Positions 1 through 7,078 of a stretch of 7,979 bases of DNA are shown here, piece by piece. Origin of the DNA: an uncultured Opitutia bacterium (lineage in GTDB: Bacteria; Verrucomicrobiota; Verrucomicrobiae; Opitutales; UBA953); assembly GCA_903859115.1 (NCBI GenBank), contig CAIOLH010000198.1, forward strand, positions 1 through 7,979. Reading direction: 5' to 3'. The notes under the pieces are model-generated. The model was not told the origin of the DNA. It ran no database searches and worked only from the letters and a program-made list of their open reading frames with translations. Each line of letters starts with the position of its first letter. The first letter of the stretch is position 1. The position numbers and the translations under genes were made by a program.

Positions 1-368
1 GCCGTCACTGCGCCGGATCTATTCTGGTGCCCGTCCCCATGCATCATCACAAAAAACGGGAGCGACATTACAATCAGGCGGAACGCATCGCTCACACCCT
101 TGTAAAGTTTGCCCCGGGATGTACATACCTGAGTGCACTCATTAAAATATTGCCTACAGTTTCTCAAACAAAATTAGGGCGAAGCGAACGACGAACCAAT
201 GTCGCCAAGGCATTCGCCCTTAATCCTAAGATAAAATTAAATCTCCAAGCTCGATACGTGGTCGTCGACGACGTCCTGACCACAGGCGCTACTCTACATG
301 CCTGTGCTCAAGTTTTACGAAAAGCAGGAATTAAAAACGTCGACGCCCTCGCCCTAGCTCACGGTTAA
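1..368 (+). CDS. comF: ComF-family phosphoribosyltransferase, 3' part only
   Basis: The reading frame is open from base 3, so the gene begins upstream of the window; about 121 C-terminal residues are present, and the whole family is usually 200-250 residues. Two family hallmarks are visible. The first is a PVP segment followed by a basic stretch and YNQAE, which is the family's 'RGxNQ' region, here written RHYNQ. The second is the type I PRTase PRPP-binding signature VVVDDVLTTGAT, encoded at 258-293. Family members are cytoplasmic, and in transformable bacteria ComF is linked to handling incoming single-stranded DNA; in many other bacteria the role is undefined, so function here is inferred only from family membership. 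The N-terminal zinc-finger region typical of ComF would lie outside the window. The GTG at 27 is internal, not the start, because the family-like sequence extends upstream of it. The 3' end overlaps the convergent rluA-like gene by 15 nt. Confidence 0.85.
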   Translation, partial: RHCAGSILVPVPMHHHKKRERHYNQAERIAHTLVKFAPGCTYLSALIKILPTVSQTKLGRSERRTNVAKAFALNPKIKLNLQARYVVVDDVLTTGATLHACAQVLRKAGIKNVDALALAHG

Positions 369-1160
369 AACTGAATCTAAAACCGCACGCGAAACTTTCA
401 TTTCATTTAAAATAAATTGCTCCATATCTTTAGCCAGTGGAGCTGAGAAAGTTCGAGTGAATTGAGGAGCTTTAAATTCGAGACGGGAAGCGTGAAGTGC
501 TTGGCGCGTAAATCCGCAACTCTTGGCCAACCTTTCAGTCCAACCGTGTTCAATAAACTCGAGATAAAGCGAGTCGTCTCCTCCATAAATTTTATCTCCC
601 AGAACGGGATAGCCCAACCAAAGCGCGTGGGCACGAATTTGATGCTTACGTCCAGTATGCGGCTGAACACGTGCTAAAGTGTAGCCTCCTGCTTTTATGA
701 TTGGCTCAAAAAAAGTAGCAGCAGGCAATGTTCCTGGACCCTCTCTCACGGCAGTTTTAACCACCACCTTACTGGTTTCATCAGGACCGAGTGGTTGATC
801 GACTTGCACGGGATTAGGTAATTCACCACTTAGTAGCGTGTAATAGGTTTTAGTTACCCAGCGTCTTTCCATCGCCGTTTGCGAGAGCGATGCGGCGGTG
901 GCGTTTTTCGCGATTAAAATAATTCCACTGGTCTCGCGATCTAGTCGACTCACCAAATGCATGGTTTCTAGTCCACGCCATTCACGCACTGCACCCACCA
1001 GCGAAGACCATGGACCATCCTTCGATGGATGACAGACTAACCATCCGGGTTTATCGAAAACTAAAAAATCGTCATCCTCGGCAATCAACCACTTCGGTAA
1101 ATCATCAGGATTTACCTTGGGTGCGTTTAATCCTGGGCCAATGGGGTCGGGTCCACTCAT
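354..1160 (-). CDS. RluA-family RNA pseudouridine synthase
   Basis: This 268-residue protein should isomerise specific uridines to pseudouridine in rRNA or tRNA. The catalytic motif RLDRETSG lies at residues 72-79, with the nucleophilic aspartate at D74. The second family block, HTGRKHQIRAH, is at 168-178 and is followed by GYPVLGDKIYGG. The usual FDKPGWLVCHP-like entry strand is at 35-45. There is no N-terminal S4 domain: the first 25 residues are proline- and acid-rich, and the catalytic fold begins almost at once. This resembles the short RluA/TruC-like members; the target uridine cannot be told from sequence. The ATG overlaps the folC stop as ATGA (1157-1160), which suggests translational coupling as the last gene of accD-folC-rluA. 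No Shine-Dalgarno is seen at normal spacing. The stop lies inside the end of the convergent comF gene. Confidence 0.92.
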   Translation of the reverse strand: MSGPDPIGPGLNAPKVNPDDLPKWLIAEDDDFLVFDKPGWLVCHPSKDGPWSSLVGAVREWRGLETMHLVSRLDRETSGIILIAKNATAASLSQTAMERRWVTKTYYTLLSGELPNPVQVDQPLGPDETSKVVVKTAVREGPGTLPAATFFEPIIKAGGYTLARVQPHTGRKHQIRAHALWLGYPVLGDKIYGGDDSLYLEFIEHGWTERLAKSCGFTRQALHASRLEFKAPQFTRTFSAPLAKDMEQFILNEMKVSRAVLDSVLTVS

Positions 1161-2422
1161 GGGCGATTTATTAATCTGTCCTGCATATGTGGATTTAATT
1201 TTTTGCCGTAGTAGCGGGCCAAAACCTCACCCGCTAAATAAAGTGAGCCAATAACCACTACCGTGTTTCCGATTACCAAACATTGATTAGAGGTTGGGAA
1301 TAATTCCTTAACCGTAGATAGGCTTATTTTTCCTGAAAAAGTTTTAGGGACTAACTTTTTTAATTCTACGGCCGCGATGGCTCGTTCGTGATCAACAGAT
1401 ACTAAAATGATTTCTCCAGCGTACTGTGCTACAATTTTAATCAAAGCTTCAGCACGGGTTAAACTGAGAGAACCTAGAATAACGGTGGGAGATTTTAACT
1501 CACGCAGTAAAGTAGATGTTGAGTTAATGCCCTCTTCATTATGTGAGCCATCAACAATGAGGGTACGATTATCCTGTAATTTTATCTCCTGCCAACGCGC
1601 GGGCCATTCGATATTCTGTAAAGCAGTCTGTGCCATATCACTGTTAACGGGAAAGATATTAGCTAGCTCACAGGCTAATAAGGCAGCCCCGGCATTTTGA
1701 CGTTGGTGCTGACCTTTTAAATTCGTCAACGGGAGTTCATCTTTAAAGCGCTCTCTTACAAAATACAGCGGAGCGTCTACTTCCTTAGCTCGTTTTCTGA
1801 TAACTACTTCAGCTTCGGGTGGAACAAAACCAACCACACAAGGAATACCCGATTTTAAAATTCCGGCTTTTTCGGCGGCGATTTCTGCGATGGAATTCCC
1901 TAAATATTCTTGGTGATCCATTCCAATCGAAGTGATGACACAAATCGCAGGACGGCCAACATTGGTTGCATCTAAACGTCCACCTAGTCCTGTCTCGATA
2001 ATAGCGAGATCTACTTTAGACTCTCGAAATTCGGTCCACGCCACCGCTGTCATCAGTTCAAAAAAGGTGGCATCTAATTCGGGGCGAGTCTGGTGCAGAA
2101 AATCGTAATGCACCCGTAACTGCTCAACTAAATTGATGAGTCGATTTTCCGAAATAGGTTGGCGGTTAATCTGAATACGCTCTCCGAGTTCGATTAAGTG
2201 CGGACTAGTGTAAAGACCCGTACAACGACCATGTGCTCGCTGAATGGATTCGATCATCACACTCGTTGAACCCTTACCATTTGTTCCAGCGACGTGAAAA
2301 TACGGACAGAAATTTTGCGGGTTATTCAAACGCTCTAACAGGAGTTGCGTCCGTTCCAAGCCCAGTGCCGAACCTAAGTTTCTTAAGTTCGTCAACCAGT
2401 GAAGCGTAGTGGCCGCGTTCAT
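1157..2422 (-). CDS. folC: Bifunctional folylpolyglutamate synthase / dihydrofolate synthase
   Basis: FolC is an ATP-dependent cytoplasmic ligase that adds glutamate to dihydropteroate and/or to folates, retaining them in the cell. The 421-residue length is normal. The Mur-ligase-type P-loop GTNGKGS is at residues 46-52, YTSPHL at 71-76, and the metal and substrate region ETGLGGRLDATN at 143-154. TSIGMDHQEYLG follows at 164-175. EKAGILK at 184-190 contains the lysine that is carbamylated in characterised Mur-ligase/FPGS enzymes. The C-terminal domain opens with a VDGSHNEEG segment, equivalent to the usual DGAHN. Whether both activities are present cannot be decided here. It starts with ATG 15 nt after the accD stop, a gene order seen in many bacteria, and overlaps the downstream rluA-like start by 4 nt. 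Upstream bases show only a weak AGG. Confidence 0.95.
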   Translation of the reverse strand: MNAATTLHWLTNLRNLGSALGLERTQLLLERLNNPQNFCPYFHVAGTNGKGSTSVMIESIQRAHGRCTGLYTSPHLIELGERIQINRQPISENRLINLVEQLRVHYDFLHQTRPELDATFFELMTAVAWTEFRESKVDLAIIETGLGGRLDATNVGRPAICVITSIGMDHQEYLGNSIAEIAAEKAGILKSGIPCVVGFVPPEAEVVIRKRAKEVDAPLYFVRERFKDELPLTNLKGQHQRQNAGAALLACELANIFPVNSDMAQTALQNIEWPARWQEIKLQDNRTLIVDGSHNEEGINSTSTLLRELKSPTVILGSLSLTRAEALIKIVAQYAGEIILVSVDHERAIAAVELKKLVPKTFSGKISLSTVKELFPTSNQCLVIGNTVVVIGSLYLAGEVLARYYGKKLNPHMQDRLINRP

Positions 2423-2437
2423 ATCGGCCTGCTTTAA

Positions 2438-3307
2438 TTAAGCAGAGCGGCGTTTAGCCGGCTTAGTTTTACGATGAGCCAGAGCGCGTAACAAGCTGGC
2501 TAATTTCGATTTCATTTCCTTACGGTGAATAATCATGTCAATCAAACCGCGCTTTAAAAGGAATTCCGAAGTTTGAAATCCTTCTGGTAAATCTTGGTTG
2601 GTAGTTTCTTTAATCACTCGAGCTCCCGCAAAACCAATCAACGCACCGGGTTCAGCGACAATCACATCACCCAAGGTAGCATAACTCGCCATCACACCCG
2701 CCATCGTCGGATTAGTTAAAACCGCGATATAAGGTAAGCCCGCCGTGCGTAATTTTGCTAAGGCTGCACTGGTCTTAGCCATTTGCATTAAAGATAAAAT
2801 TCCTTCCTGCATGCGTGCGCCACCCGAGGCACAAACGACAACACATGGACATTTCATTTTGATCGCACGCTCAATCGCACGGGTGACTTTTTCACCAGCG
2901 ACTGAACCCATCGAAGCACCCATGAAAGAAAAATCCATGATGGCGAGTGAAACGGGCAAGCCATCCATTAATCCGTGTCCACAAATCACCGAATCTTTAA
3001 GACCCGACTTCTTCTGGTGTTGAGCAACGCGCTCAGGATACGAACCACCCGCCGTAAATTTTAAGGGATCTTTCGAGGTTAATTTATGATCTGTTTCCTT
3101 CCAGGTACCCTCATCGATTAAAAGTTCAATGCGGCGACGCGTGGATAGTCTCTCGTGATAGCCGCTGACAGGGAAAACATTCCAATTGGCCTCAAGGTCT
3201 TTGGAGTAAACCATTTCGCCCGACTGTGGGCACTTAGTCCACAAGCCTGCTGGAATATCTCTCTTTTTGGGAGTAGGTGTGTGAGTACGTTTACGAAAGA
3301 CAGCCAT
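2438..3307 (-). CDS. accD: Acetyl-CoA carboxylase carboxyltransferase subunit beta
   Basis: AccD pairs with AccA to move the carboxyl group from carboxybiotin to acetyl-CoA, making malonyl-CoA for fatty-acid synthesis. With the ATG at 3307 the protein has 289 residues and starts MAVFRKR, the usual AccD opening. A TTG 12 codons further upstream would add residues atypical of the family. The crotonase-fold core is intact: MGSVAGEK at 133-140, SGGARMQEG at 161-169, then [26 protein letters not shown] and GFQTSEFLL. The N-terminal zinc ribbon is eroded. At the family spacing C-x2-C-x15-C-x2-C the residues are C26, S29, F45 and S48, so only one cysteine remains. The C-terminus is a short basic tail. 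It is the first gene of the accD-folC-rluA group; accA is not in the window. There is no clear Shine-Dalgarno. Confidence 0.95.
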   Translation of the reverse strand: MAVFRKRTHTPTPKKRDIPAGLWTKCPQSGEMVYSKDLEANWNVFPVSGYHERLSTRRRIELLIDEGTWKETDHKLTSKDPLKFTAGGSYPERVAQHQKKSGLKDSVICGHGLMDGLPVSLAIMDFSFMGASMGSVAGEKVTRAIERAIKMKCPCVVVCASGGARMQEGILSLMQMAKTSAALAKLRTAGLPYIAVLTNPTMAGVMASYATLGDVIVAEPGALIGFAGARVIKETTNQDLPEGFQTSEFLLKRGLIDMIIHRKEMKSKLASLLRALAHRKTKPAKRRSA

Positions 3308-3413
3308 GATTTGAATGCTCAAGGTTGGCGGGGAATCCACCAAAGCGAAAGGGTAAATAATACCCTAAAATGGGTAAAAACGCCAAAAATAGCCCTTTTT
3401 GTGATATTTTTAC
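3308..3413 (-). promoter_or_regulatory. accD upstream region with sigma70-like promoter candidate
   Basis: This 106-nt gap separates the peptidase stop from the accD start on the same strand. Read on the minus strand, TTGGCG (3386-3381) is followed after 18 nt by TATTAT (3362-3357). These match the sigma70 -35 and -10 consensus at 4/6 and 5/6 positions. A start near 3350 would give a leader of about 40 nt before the accD ATG. No rho-independent terminator is evident for the upstream peptidase gene, so read-through is possible. The promoter is inferred from sequence only. Confidence 0.45.
3351..3378. repeat. Palindrome and direct repeats over the accD promoter candidate
   Basis: On the plus strand GGGTA (3351-3355) and TACCC (3361-3365) form a perfect 5-bp inverted repeat around a 5-nt AT centre. 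GGGTAAA occurs at 3351-3357 and again at 3372-3378, exactly 21 bp apart start to start, or two helical turns. The palindrome covers the candidate -10 and the second repeat sits in the spacer, which are typical operator positions. A repressor site is an inference, and short AT-rich repeats also arise by chance. Confidence 0.3.
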
Positions 3414-4793
3414 TTAAGTCCGAGGACTACCCGCCAAGCGCTCCAAAATCAGCTCGTAGGCCTTCACTGCCCGCTCGGCCATTTTGATTTCAAAATTTTC
3501 ATCGGGGGCGTGTAAATTGGAATCGGGTGTAAATAAACCAATCATTACAGAATCGAGTCCAGTCTCACGACGAATGTCTCCGATAATAGGTACGCTTCCT
3601 CCCTCTCTTAAATAGAGCGGAGCTTTTCCAAAAGTTTCAGTGATGGCCTTCTCGGCTTCACGGAATGCACGCGCTAAAATCGGGTTCTGGTCTTTGGGGG
3701 TATTTGAGCGATCGGGCGGACAAACATAATACGCAGCATTACCCTGCATCTCTTTAATTTCCACACGCACACCCTTAGGCGAACGCGCACGAATCGCTTC
3801 AGAAACTTTACGATGTATATCAATCGGATCCTGACCAGGAACTAATCGACATGTAATTTTCGCAAATACTTTGGAAGGAATCACTGTCTTGGATCCTTTT
3901 CCTTGGTAGCCGCCACCAATACCATTAAATTCTAAAGTGGGCGCAAAGCGGACCGCTTCGAGCGCATCTAATCCTGGAGCGGGATGTAGTTCGTCGACCG
4001 CTAAGAATCGGCGATACTCATCTTCGGTCATGGGAAGTTTTCTCAATTCTTCTCTTTCCCAGCGCACGGGCTGTTCGACGCCATCGTAGAAACCATCAAT
4101 AACGACGGCATTATCTGCATCATGTAGAGATGCGCAAAGTTCGCTCAAAGCTTGGATAGGATTATAAACAGCACCGCCGTGGAGGCCTGAATGTAAATCA
4201 GAACGTGGCCCAGTAAGTCCAACTTCGAGTCCGATAATTCCGCGTAGACCCGTGGTGATTACAATTTGGTCTGAAGACGGACTGGCGGTATCCGAGAGTA
4301 ATACGCAGTCGGCTTCTGATAATTCTTTTTTATGTTTGTCTAAAAATTCCGGAAAACTCGGTGAACCAATTTCTTCTTCGCCCTCAATTAAAAAAGTGAT
4401 GCGCAACGGAAGATCAGGGCGACGTTTTAAAAGCTGTGCGATGGCAACCACCGCTGTCAGGTGAGGACCTTTATTATCGGCGGTACCGCGACCCCAAATT
4501 TTCCCATCTCGTACGACGGGATCAAAAGCTGGACTCGTCCAAAGATTTAAAGGGTCGGCCGGCTGAACATCGTAGTGTCCGTAAATAACAATATGTGGCC
4601 ATTCGCTGGGACCGCGACGGCGACCTAAAACAATCGGATGCAAGGGAGTGGGAATGACTTCCACCTCAAGGCCAGCCTGCTTGAGTAATCCGCAAATATG
4701 CTCACGCGCCCCAGTCATCCCTTCATTGAAGGCGGAATCGGTCGAAACGCTGGGGTGTTTGACGTACTCAATCAATTCGCGGATGAAATCCAT
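3414..4793 (-). CDS. M20-family metallodipeptidase
   Basis: This is a zinc-dependent cytoplasmic exopeptidase of the M20 clan, resembling dipeptidases of about 450-470 residues. The 459-residue form starts at the ATG at 4793 (MDFIRELIEY...), where family similarity begins. A TTG at 4841 would add 16 unconvincing residues. The metal and catalytic residues are in order: H73 and D75 in GHYDVQP, D106 in GRGTADNKG, the glutamates at 139-141 in EGEEEIGS, D169 in LLSDTAS, and H428 in NLHAPDE near the C-terminus. RSDLHSGLHGG marks the start of the inserted dimerisation ('lid') domain. No signal peptide is present. The substrate is unknown; dipeptides are likely, but acylated amino acids or other amides cannot be excluded. 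It stands apart from accD by 106 nt and is divergent to tyrS. Confidence 0.9.
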   Translation of the reverse strand: MDFIRELIEYVKHPSVSTDSAFNEGMTGAREHICGLLKQAGLEVEVIPTPLHPIVLGRRRGPSEWPHIVIYGHYDVQPADPLNLWTSPAFDPVVRDGKIWGRGTADNKGPHLTAVVAIAQLLKRRPDLPLRITFLIEGEEEIGSPSFPEFLDKHKKELSEADCVLLSDTASPSSDQIVITTGLRGIIGLEVGLTGPRSDLHSGLHGGAVYNPIQALSELCASLHDADNAVVIDGFYDGVEQPVRWEREELRKLPMTEDEYRRFLAVDELHPAPGLDALEAVRFAPTLEFNGIGGGYQGKGSKTVIPSKVFAKITCRLVPGQDPIDIHRKVSEAIRARSPKGVRVEIKEMQGNAAYYVCPPDRSNTPKDQNPILARAFREAEKAITETFGKAPLYLREGGSVPIIGDIRRETGLDSVMIGLFTPDSNLHAPDENFEIKMAERAVKAYELILERLAGSPRT

Positions 4794-4892
4794 GAGCCCA
4801 TTAGGGCAGATTGTTGAATAAGTGCAAGACACAGCCCTCAATCGGCGGTCGCTTTTTGACTTTTCCCAAAGATATCTACAGAAACATTAAAC
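4794..4892. promoter_or_regulatory. Divergent promoter region, dipeptidase / tyrS
   Basis: These 99 nt must hold the promoters of both divergent genes. On the minus strand TTGCAC (4827-4822) is followed after 16 nt by CCTAAT. That -10-like hexamer lies at -12 to -7 relative to the dipeptidase ATG, which would make the mRNA leaderless or nearly so. A small hairpin, GCCC-TAAT-GGGC (4807-4796), lies 2 nt before that ATG. On the plus strand TTGACT (4856-4861) is a good -35, but no convincing -10 follows at 16-18 nt. No T-box antiterminator or other tyrosine riboswitch fits in so short a tyrS leader. Confidence 0.35.
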
Positions 4893-6080
4893 ATGTCCGC
4901 CGCGGAACAAATCCAATTAATGAAAGCCCGCACCGAAAAATTCATCGGTGAGCAGGAAATTATTAAGCGCCTATCCGCTGGTAAAACCCTGCGCGTTAAA
5001 CTGGGTGTAGACCCAACACGTCCCGACCTAACTTTCGGCCACATGGTCGTACTTAATAAGCTCCGTCAATTTCAAGATCTCGGACACCAGGCCGTTCTCA
5101 TCATCGGAGACTACACGACACGTATTGGCGACCCCACGGGCCGGTCCGACACTCGCCCTGTTTTAAGTGAAGCCGATATCGAAGCTAATGCGAAAACTTA
5201 CCTCGAACAGGCTTACCGAATTTTAGATCCTAAAAAAACAGAGGTTCGTCGAAACAGTGAGTGGTTCGGAAAAATGTCTTTTCTCGACGCACTTAATTTA
5301 AGCCGACAAATGACGGTGGCCCAAATGTTGGTACGTGATGATTTTGCTAAACGCTACAGCGAGCAAACGCCTATATCCATTGTCGAATTCCTCTACCCCC
5401 TTTTACAGGGTCACGATTCAGTGATGCTTAAAGCTGACATTGAAATCGGTGGCAGTGATCAATTATTCAACATGATGGTCGGTCGCGATCTTCAGGAAAA
5501 AGCCGGTCAACCCCCACAAGCCGTTTTAGGAATGCCGCTGTTAGTCGGTCTCGATGGTGACAAGAAAATGTCTAAGAGTTTAGGCAACTATATCGCTTTC
5601 AACGAAAACCCTAAAGACATGTTCGGTAAAATCATGTCCGTGCCCGATGTCACGATGTGGGTTTACTACCGCCTGCTCCTTGAGTGCGGCGACGAAGAAA
5701 TTAAATCCCTCCAAGCGCAGCACCCGATGGAGATGAAAAAGCAACTGGCAGTTAAACTCACGGATAAATTCCATGGTACGGGTGCCGGCGCGAAAGAGCG
5801 TCAAGAGTTCGAAACCGTATTTTCGAAGGGAGGCGTTCGCACTGATATGCCTGAGTTTTCTTGGGACAGCTTATCGGCGGGCGCTCATGAAGCCGGAATT
5901 GTTGATTTACTCGCTGCCACCGGACTCTTCCCGTCGAAGAAAGAAGTCCGCCGACTTATCGAAGGTGGCGCCGTGAAGATCGGTGAGGAAAAAGTTTCTG
6001 ACCCAGCCCTAAAAATCTCCCGTCCTACCTCAGAAATTATCATCCAAGCGGGCAAGCGGACCTTTGTGAAGATAAAGTAA
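4893..6080 (+). CDS. tyrS: Tyrosyl-tRNA synthetase
   Basis: TyrRS activates tyrosine with ATP and charges tRNA-Tyr in the cytoplasm. The protein is a complete class I enzyme of 395 residues. The Rossmann core opens with KLGVDPTRPDLTFGHM (36-51), in which GHM is the HIGH-motif equivalent. GDYTTRIGDPTGRS follows at 72-85. The tyrosine pocket is represented by YPLLQGHDS (168-176) and GGSDQ (186-190), and KMSKS is at 225-229. The C-terminal end is an S4-like RNA-binding domain, with LFPSKKEVRRLIEGGAVKIG at its start. The length and the PTRPDLTFGH signature fit the TyrZ/second bacterial TyrRS type better than the E. coli TyrS type. The ATG is preceded by an A-rich stretch without a Shine-Dalgarno. 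All arginine codons are CGN. The stop is 8 nt before the glycosyltransferase start, so co-transcription is likely. Confidence 0.96.
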   Translation: MSAAEQIQLMKARTEKFIGEQEIIKRLSAGKTLRVKLGVDPTRPDLTFGHMVVLNKLRQFQDLGHQAVLIIGDYTTRIGDPTGRSDTRPVLSEADIEANAKTYLEQAYRILDPKKTEVRRNSEWFGKMSFLDALNLSRQMTVAQMLVRDDFAKRYSEQTPISIVEFLYPLLQGHDSVMLKADIEIGGSDQLFNMMVGRDLQEKAGQPPQAVLGMPLLVGLDGDKKMSKSLGNYIAFNENPKDMFGKIMSVPDVTMWVYYRLLLECGDEEIKSLQAQHPMEMKKQLAVKLTDKFHGTGAGAKERQEFETVFSKGGVRTDMPEFSWDSLSAGAHEAGIVDLLAATGLFPSKKEVRRLIEGGAVKIGEEKVSDPALKISRPTSEIIIQAGKRTFVKIK

Positions 6081-6088
6081 TCAGGCGC

Positions 6089-6997
6089 GTGATTGATTAC
6101 ATTCCAATCGTATTTTGTTTCGACGCAAACTACGCAAACTGTGCTGCGGTCGCAACGTTTTCAGCTTTTTCTAATTCTACTGTCCCGTTGAAAGTTTATT
6201 GGCTGGTCCCATCGAGCGATGTCGAAGTAGCAAATTTAAAGAAGCTGAGTCTATCCTCACTGGGAGTTAATATTTTTATTAAGCCGGTGGATAGTAAGCA
6301 TTTTCAAGACTGGAAGCAGGTGCTTCATATTACAAGAGGGGCGTACCTTCGCTTGCTGATTCCTGAAACAATAGAAGAAGATAAAATTATCTATCTTGAT
6401 TCTGATGTCATTGTGCAAACGGACCTGAGCCCGTTATATTCTATTGATCTCGAAACATTCACGATGGCAGGAGCACTCGAAACTGCCGCTGACGGCCAAA
6501 TGACCAATATGCCGCTTTCTAAACCGATTCGCTATATTAATACCGGGGTTCTCGTGATGGATCTAAAACGTCTACGCCAAGAGGGCTTCTTCTTAAAATG
6601 TAAGGGTATTTATGAAAAATATGCCGAACAAATTAGTTGGGCAGACCAATGTATCATAAATAAGTACATCGAATCTGGTAAAAAAATTCTTAACCCGTGC
6701 TGGAATCATTATGTTTCGCTGGGTAAGAATGCATCTTGGAAAAAACGTCATGCGGAAGATTCAATGACTGCTGCATGTATTCTACATTTTTTAACCGCCA
6801 ATAAGCCTTGGCATAGATCATACCCACCGCACATCGCAGATAGATGGTGGGGGTATGCAGATAAACTTCAATTAGATGGCTTAACCAGGGAGGCCTATCA
6901 ACCGGAAGCTAGAATAAAAAGGAGTCTCTTCCGACGCGTTAGTGAGAGTGTTAGTAAGCGCTTTTCACAATTGGTAAGCCTAATTAGGCAAACCTGA
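6089..6997 (+). CDS. Glycosyltransferase family 8 protein
   Basis: This 302-residue protein should transfer a hexose from a nucleotide sugar, retaining the anomeric configuration, as in GT8 enzymes that modify LPS cores or other surface glycans. The sequence shows an N-terminal strand IPIVFCFDANYANCAAV (5-21), then RGAYLRLLIPE (83-93). The metal-binding DxD is YLDSDV, with D104 and D106, followed by YINTGVLVMDL (149-159) and ADQCIIN. A conserved HF-x3-NKPWH block supplies the late histidine. No signal peptide or membrane span is present, so it is cytoplasmic or membrane-peripheral; the basic C-terminal 40 residues could aid peripheral binding. The start is GTG at 6089, 8 nt after tyrS. The acceptor cannot be predicted and no other glycan gene is nearby. 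Seven of about sixteen arginine codons are AGA/AGG, against none in tyrS, which hints at separate ancestry. Confidence 0.88.
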   Translation: MIDYIPIVFCFDANYANCAAVATFSAFSNSTVPLKVYWLVPSSDVEVANLKKLSLSSLGVNIFIKPVDSKHFQDWKQVLHITRGAYLRLLIPETIEEDKIIYLDSDVIVQTDLSPLYSIDLETFTMAGALETAADGQMTNMPLSKPIRYINTGVLVMDLKRLRQEGFFLKCKGIYEKYAEQISWADQCIINKYIESGKKILNPCWNHYVSLGKNASWKKRHAEDSMTAACILHFLTANKPWHRSYPPHIADRWWGYADKLQLDGLTREAYQPEARIKRSLFRRVSESVSKRFSQLVSLIRQT

Positions 6998-7078
6998 GCA
7001 TACTCGCGGTCCTCGCTAAACTTATTGGTCTTTTCCCTTCCCCTTTGCACCGAGGGCTTACTATTATCTAGCAAGCCC
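6998..7078 (+). promoter_or_regulatory. dnaE upstream region
   Basis: This 81-nt gap has a pyrimidine-rich stretch (7028-7046), TTGCAC at 7045-7050 and TATTAT at 7062-7067. The two hexamers are only 11 nt apart, too close for a standard sigma70 pair. TTGCAC is 28 nt from the ATG, the same offset as in front of the dipeptidase. No Shine-Dalgarno precedes the ATG. No terminator with a U-run is seen after the glycosyltransferase gene, so dnaE may be partly read from tyrS. The assignment as a promoter is weak. Confidence 0.3.
7054..7078 (+). repeat. Inverted repeat / hairpin abutting the dnaE start codon
   Basis: The arms GGGCTTACTA (7054-7063) and TAGCAAGCCC (7069-7078) pair over 10 positions with one A·C mismatch, around the 5-nt loop TTATC. 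The stem ends at the base immediately before ATG (7079-7081). It has no downstream T-run, so it is not an intrinsic terminator. It could be an mRNA structure at the start codon or a DNA operator. The base pairing is seen directly; the role is inferred. Confidence 0.5.

Noticed and set aside
39..59. HHHKKR stretch in ComF as an engineered tag or vector remnant
   Set aside because: It contains only three histidines, sits between conserved ComF motifs, and is natural variation of the basic loop.
407..677. Open frames on both strands inside the rluA-like gene
   Set aside because: They lie in other frames of a well-supported gene, have no recognisable motifs and no start context.
3385..3400. AAAAA-TAGCCC-TTTTT as a terminator after the dipeptidase
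   Set aside because: The stem is A-U only with no GC pairs, so it would be too weak.
3155..3487. Plus-strand open frame of 110 codons across the accD promoter region
   Set aside because: It overlaps the ends of accD and the dipeptidase in antisense, has low-complexity composition and resembles no known family.
4838..5044. Minus-strand frame over the tyrS start
   Set aside because: It is antisense to the conserved TyrRS N-terminus and is the shadow of that coding sequence.
7045..7067. TTGCAC with TATTAT as a standard sigma70 promoter for dnaE
   Set aside because: The 11-nt spacer is far too short. TATTAT alone may still matter, but the pair is not a normal promoter.
7054..7078. Hairpin before dnaE as a rho-independent terminator for the glycosyltransferase gene
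   Set aside because: It is followed directly by ATGGCC and has no U-run.
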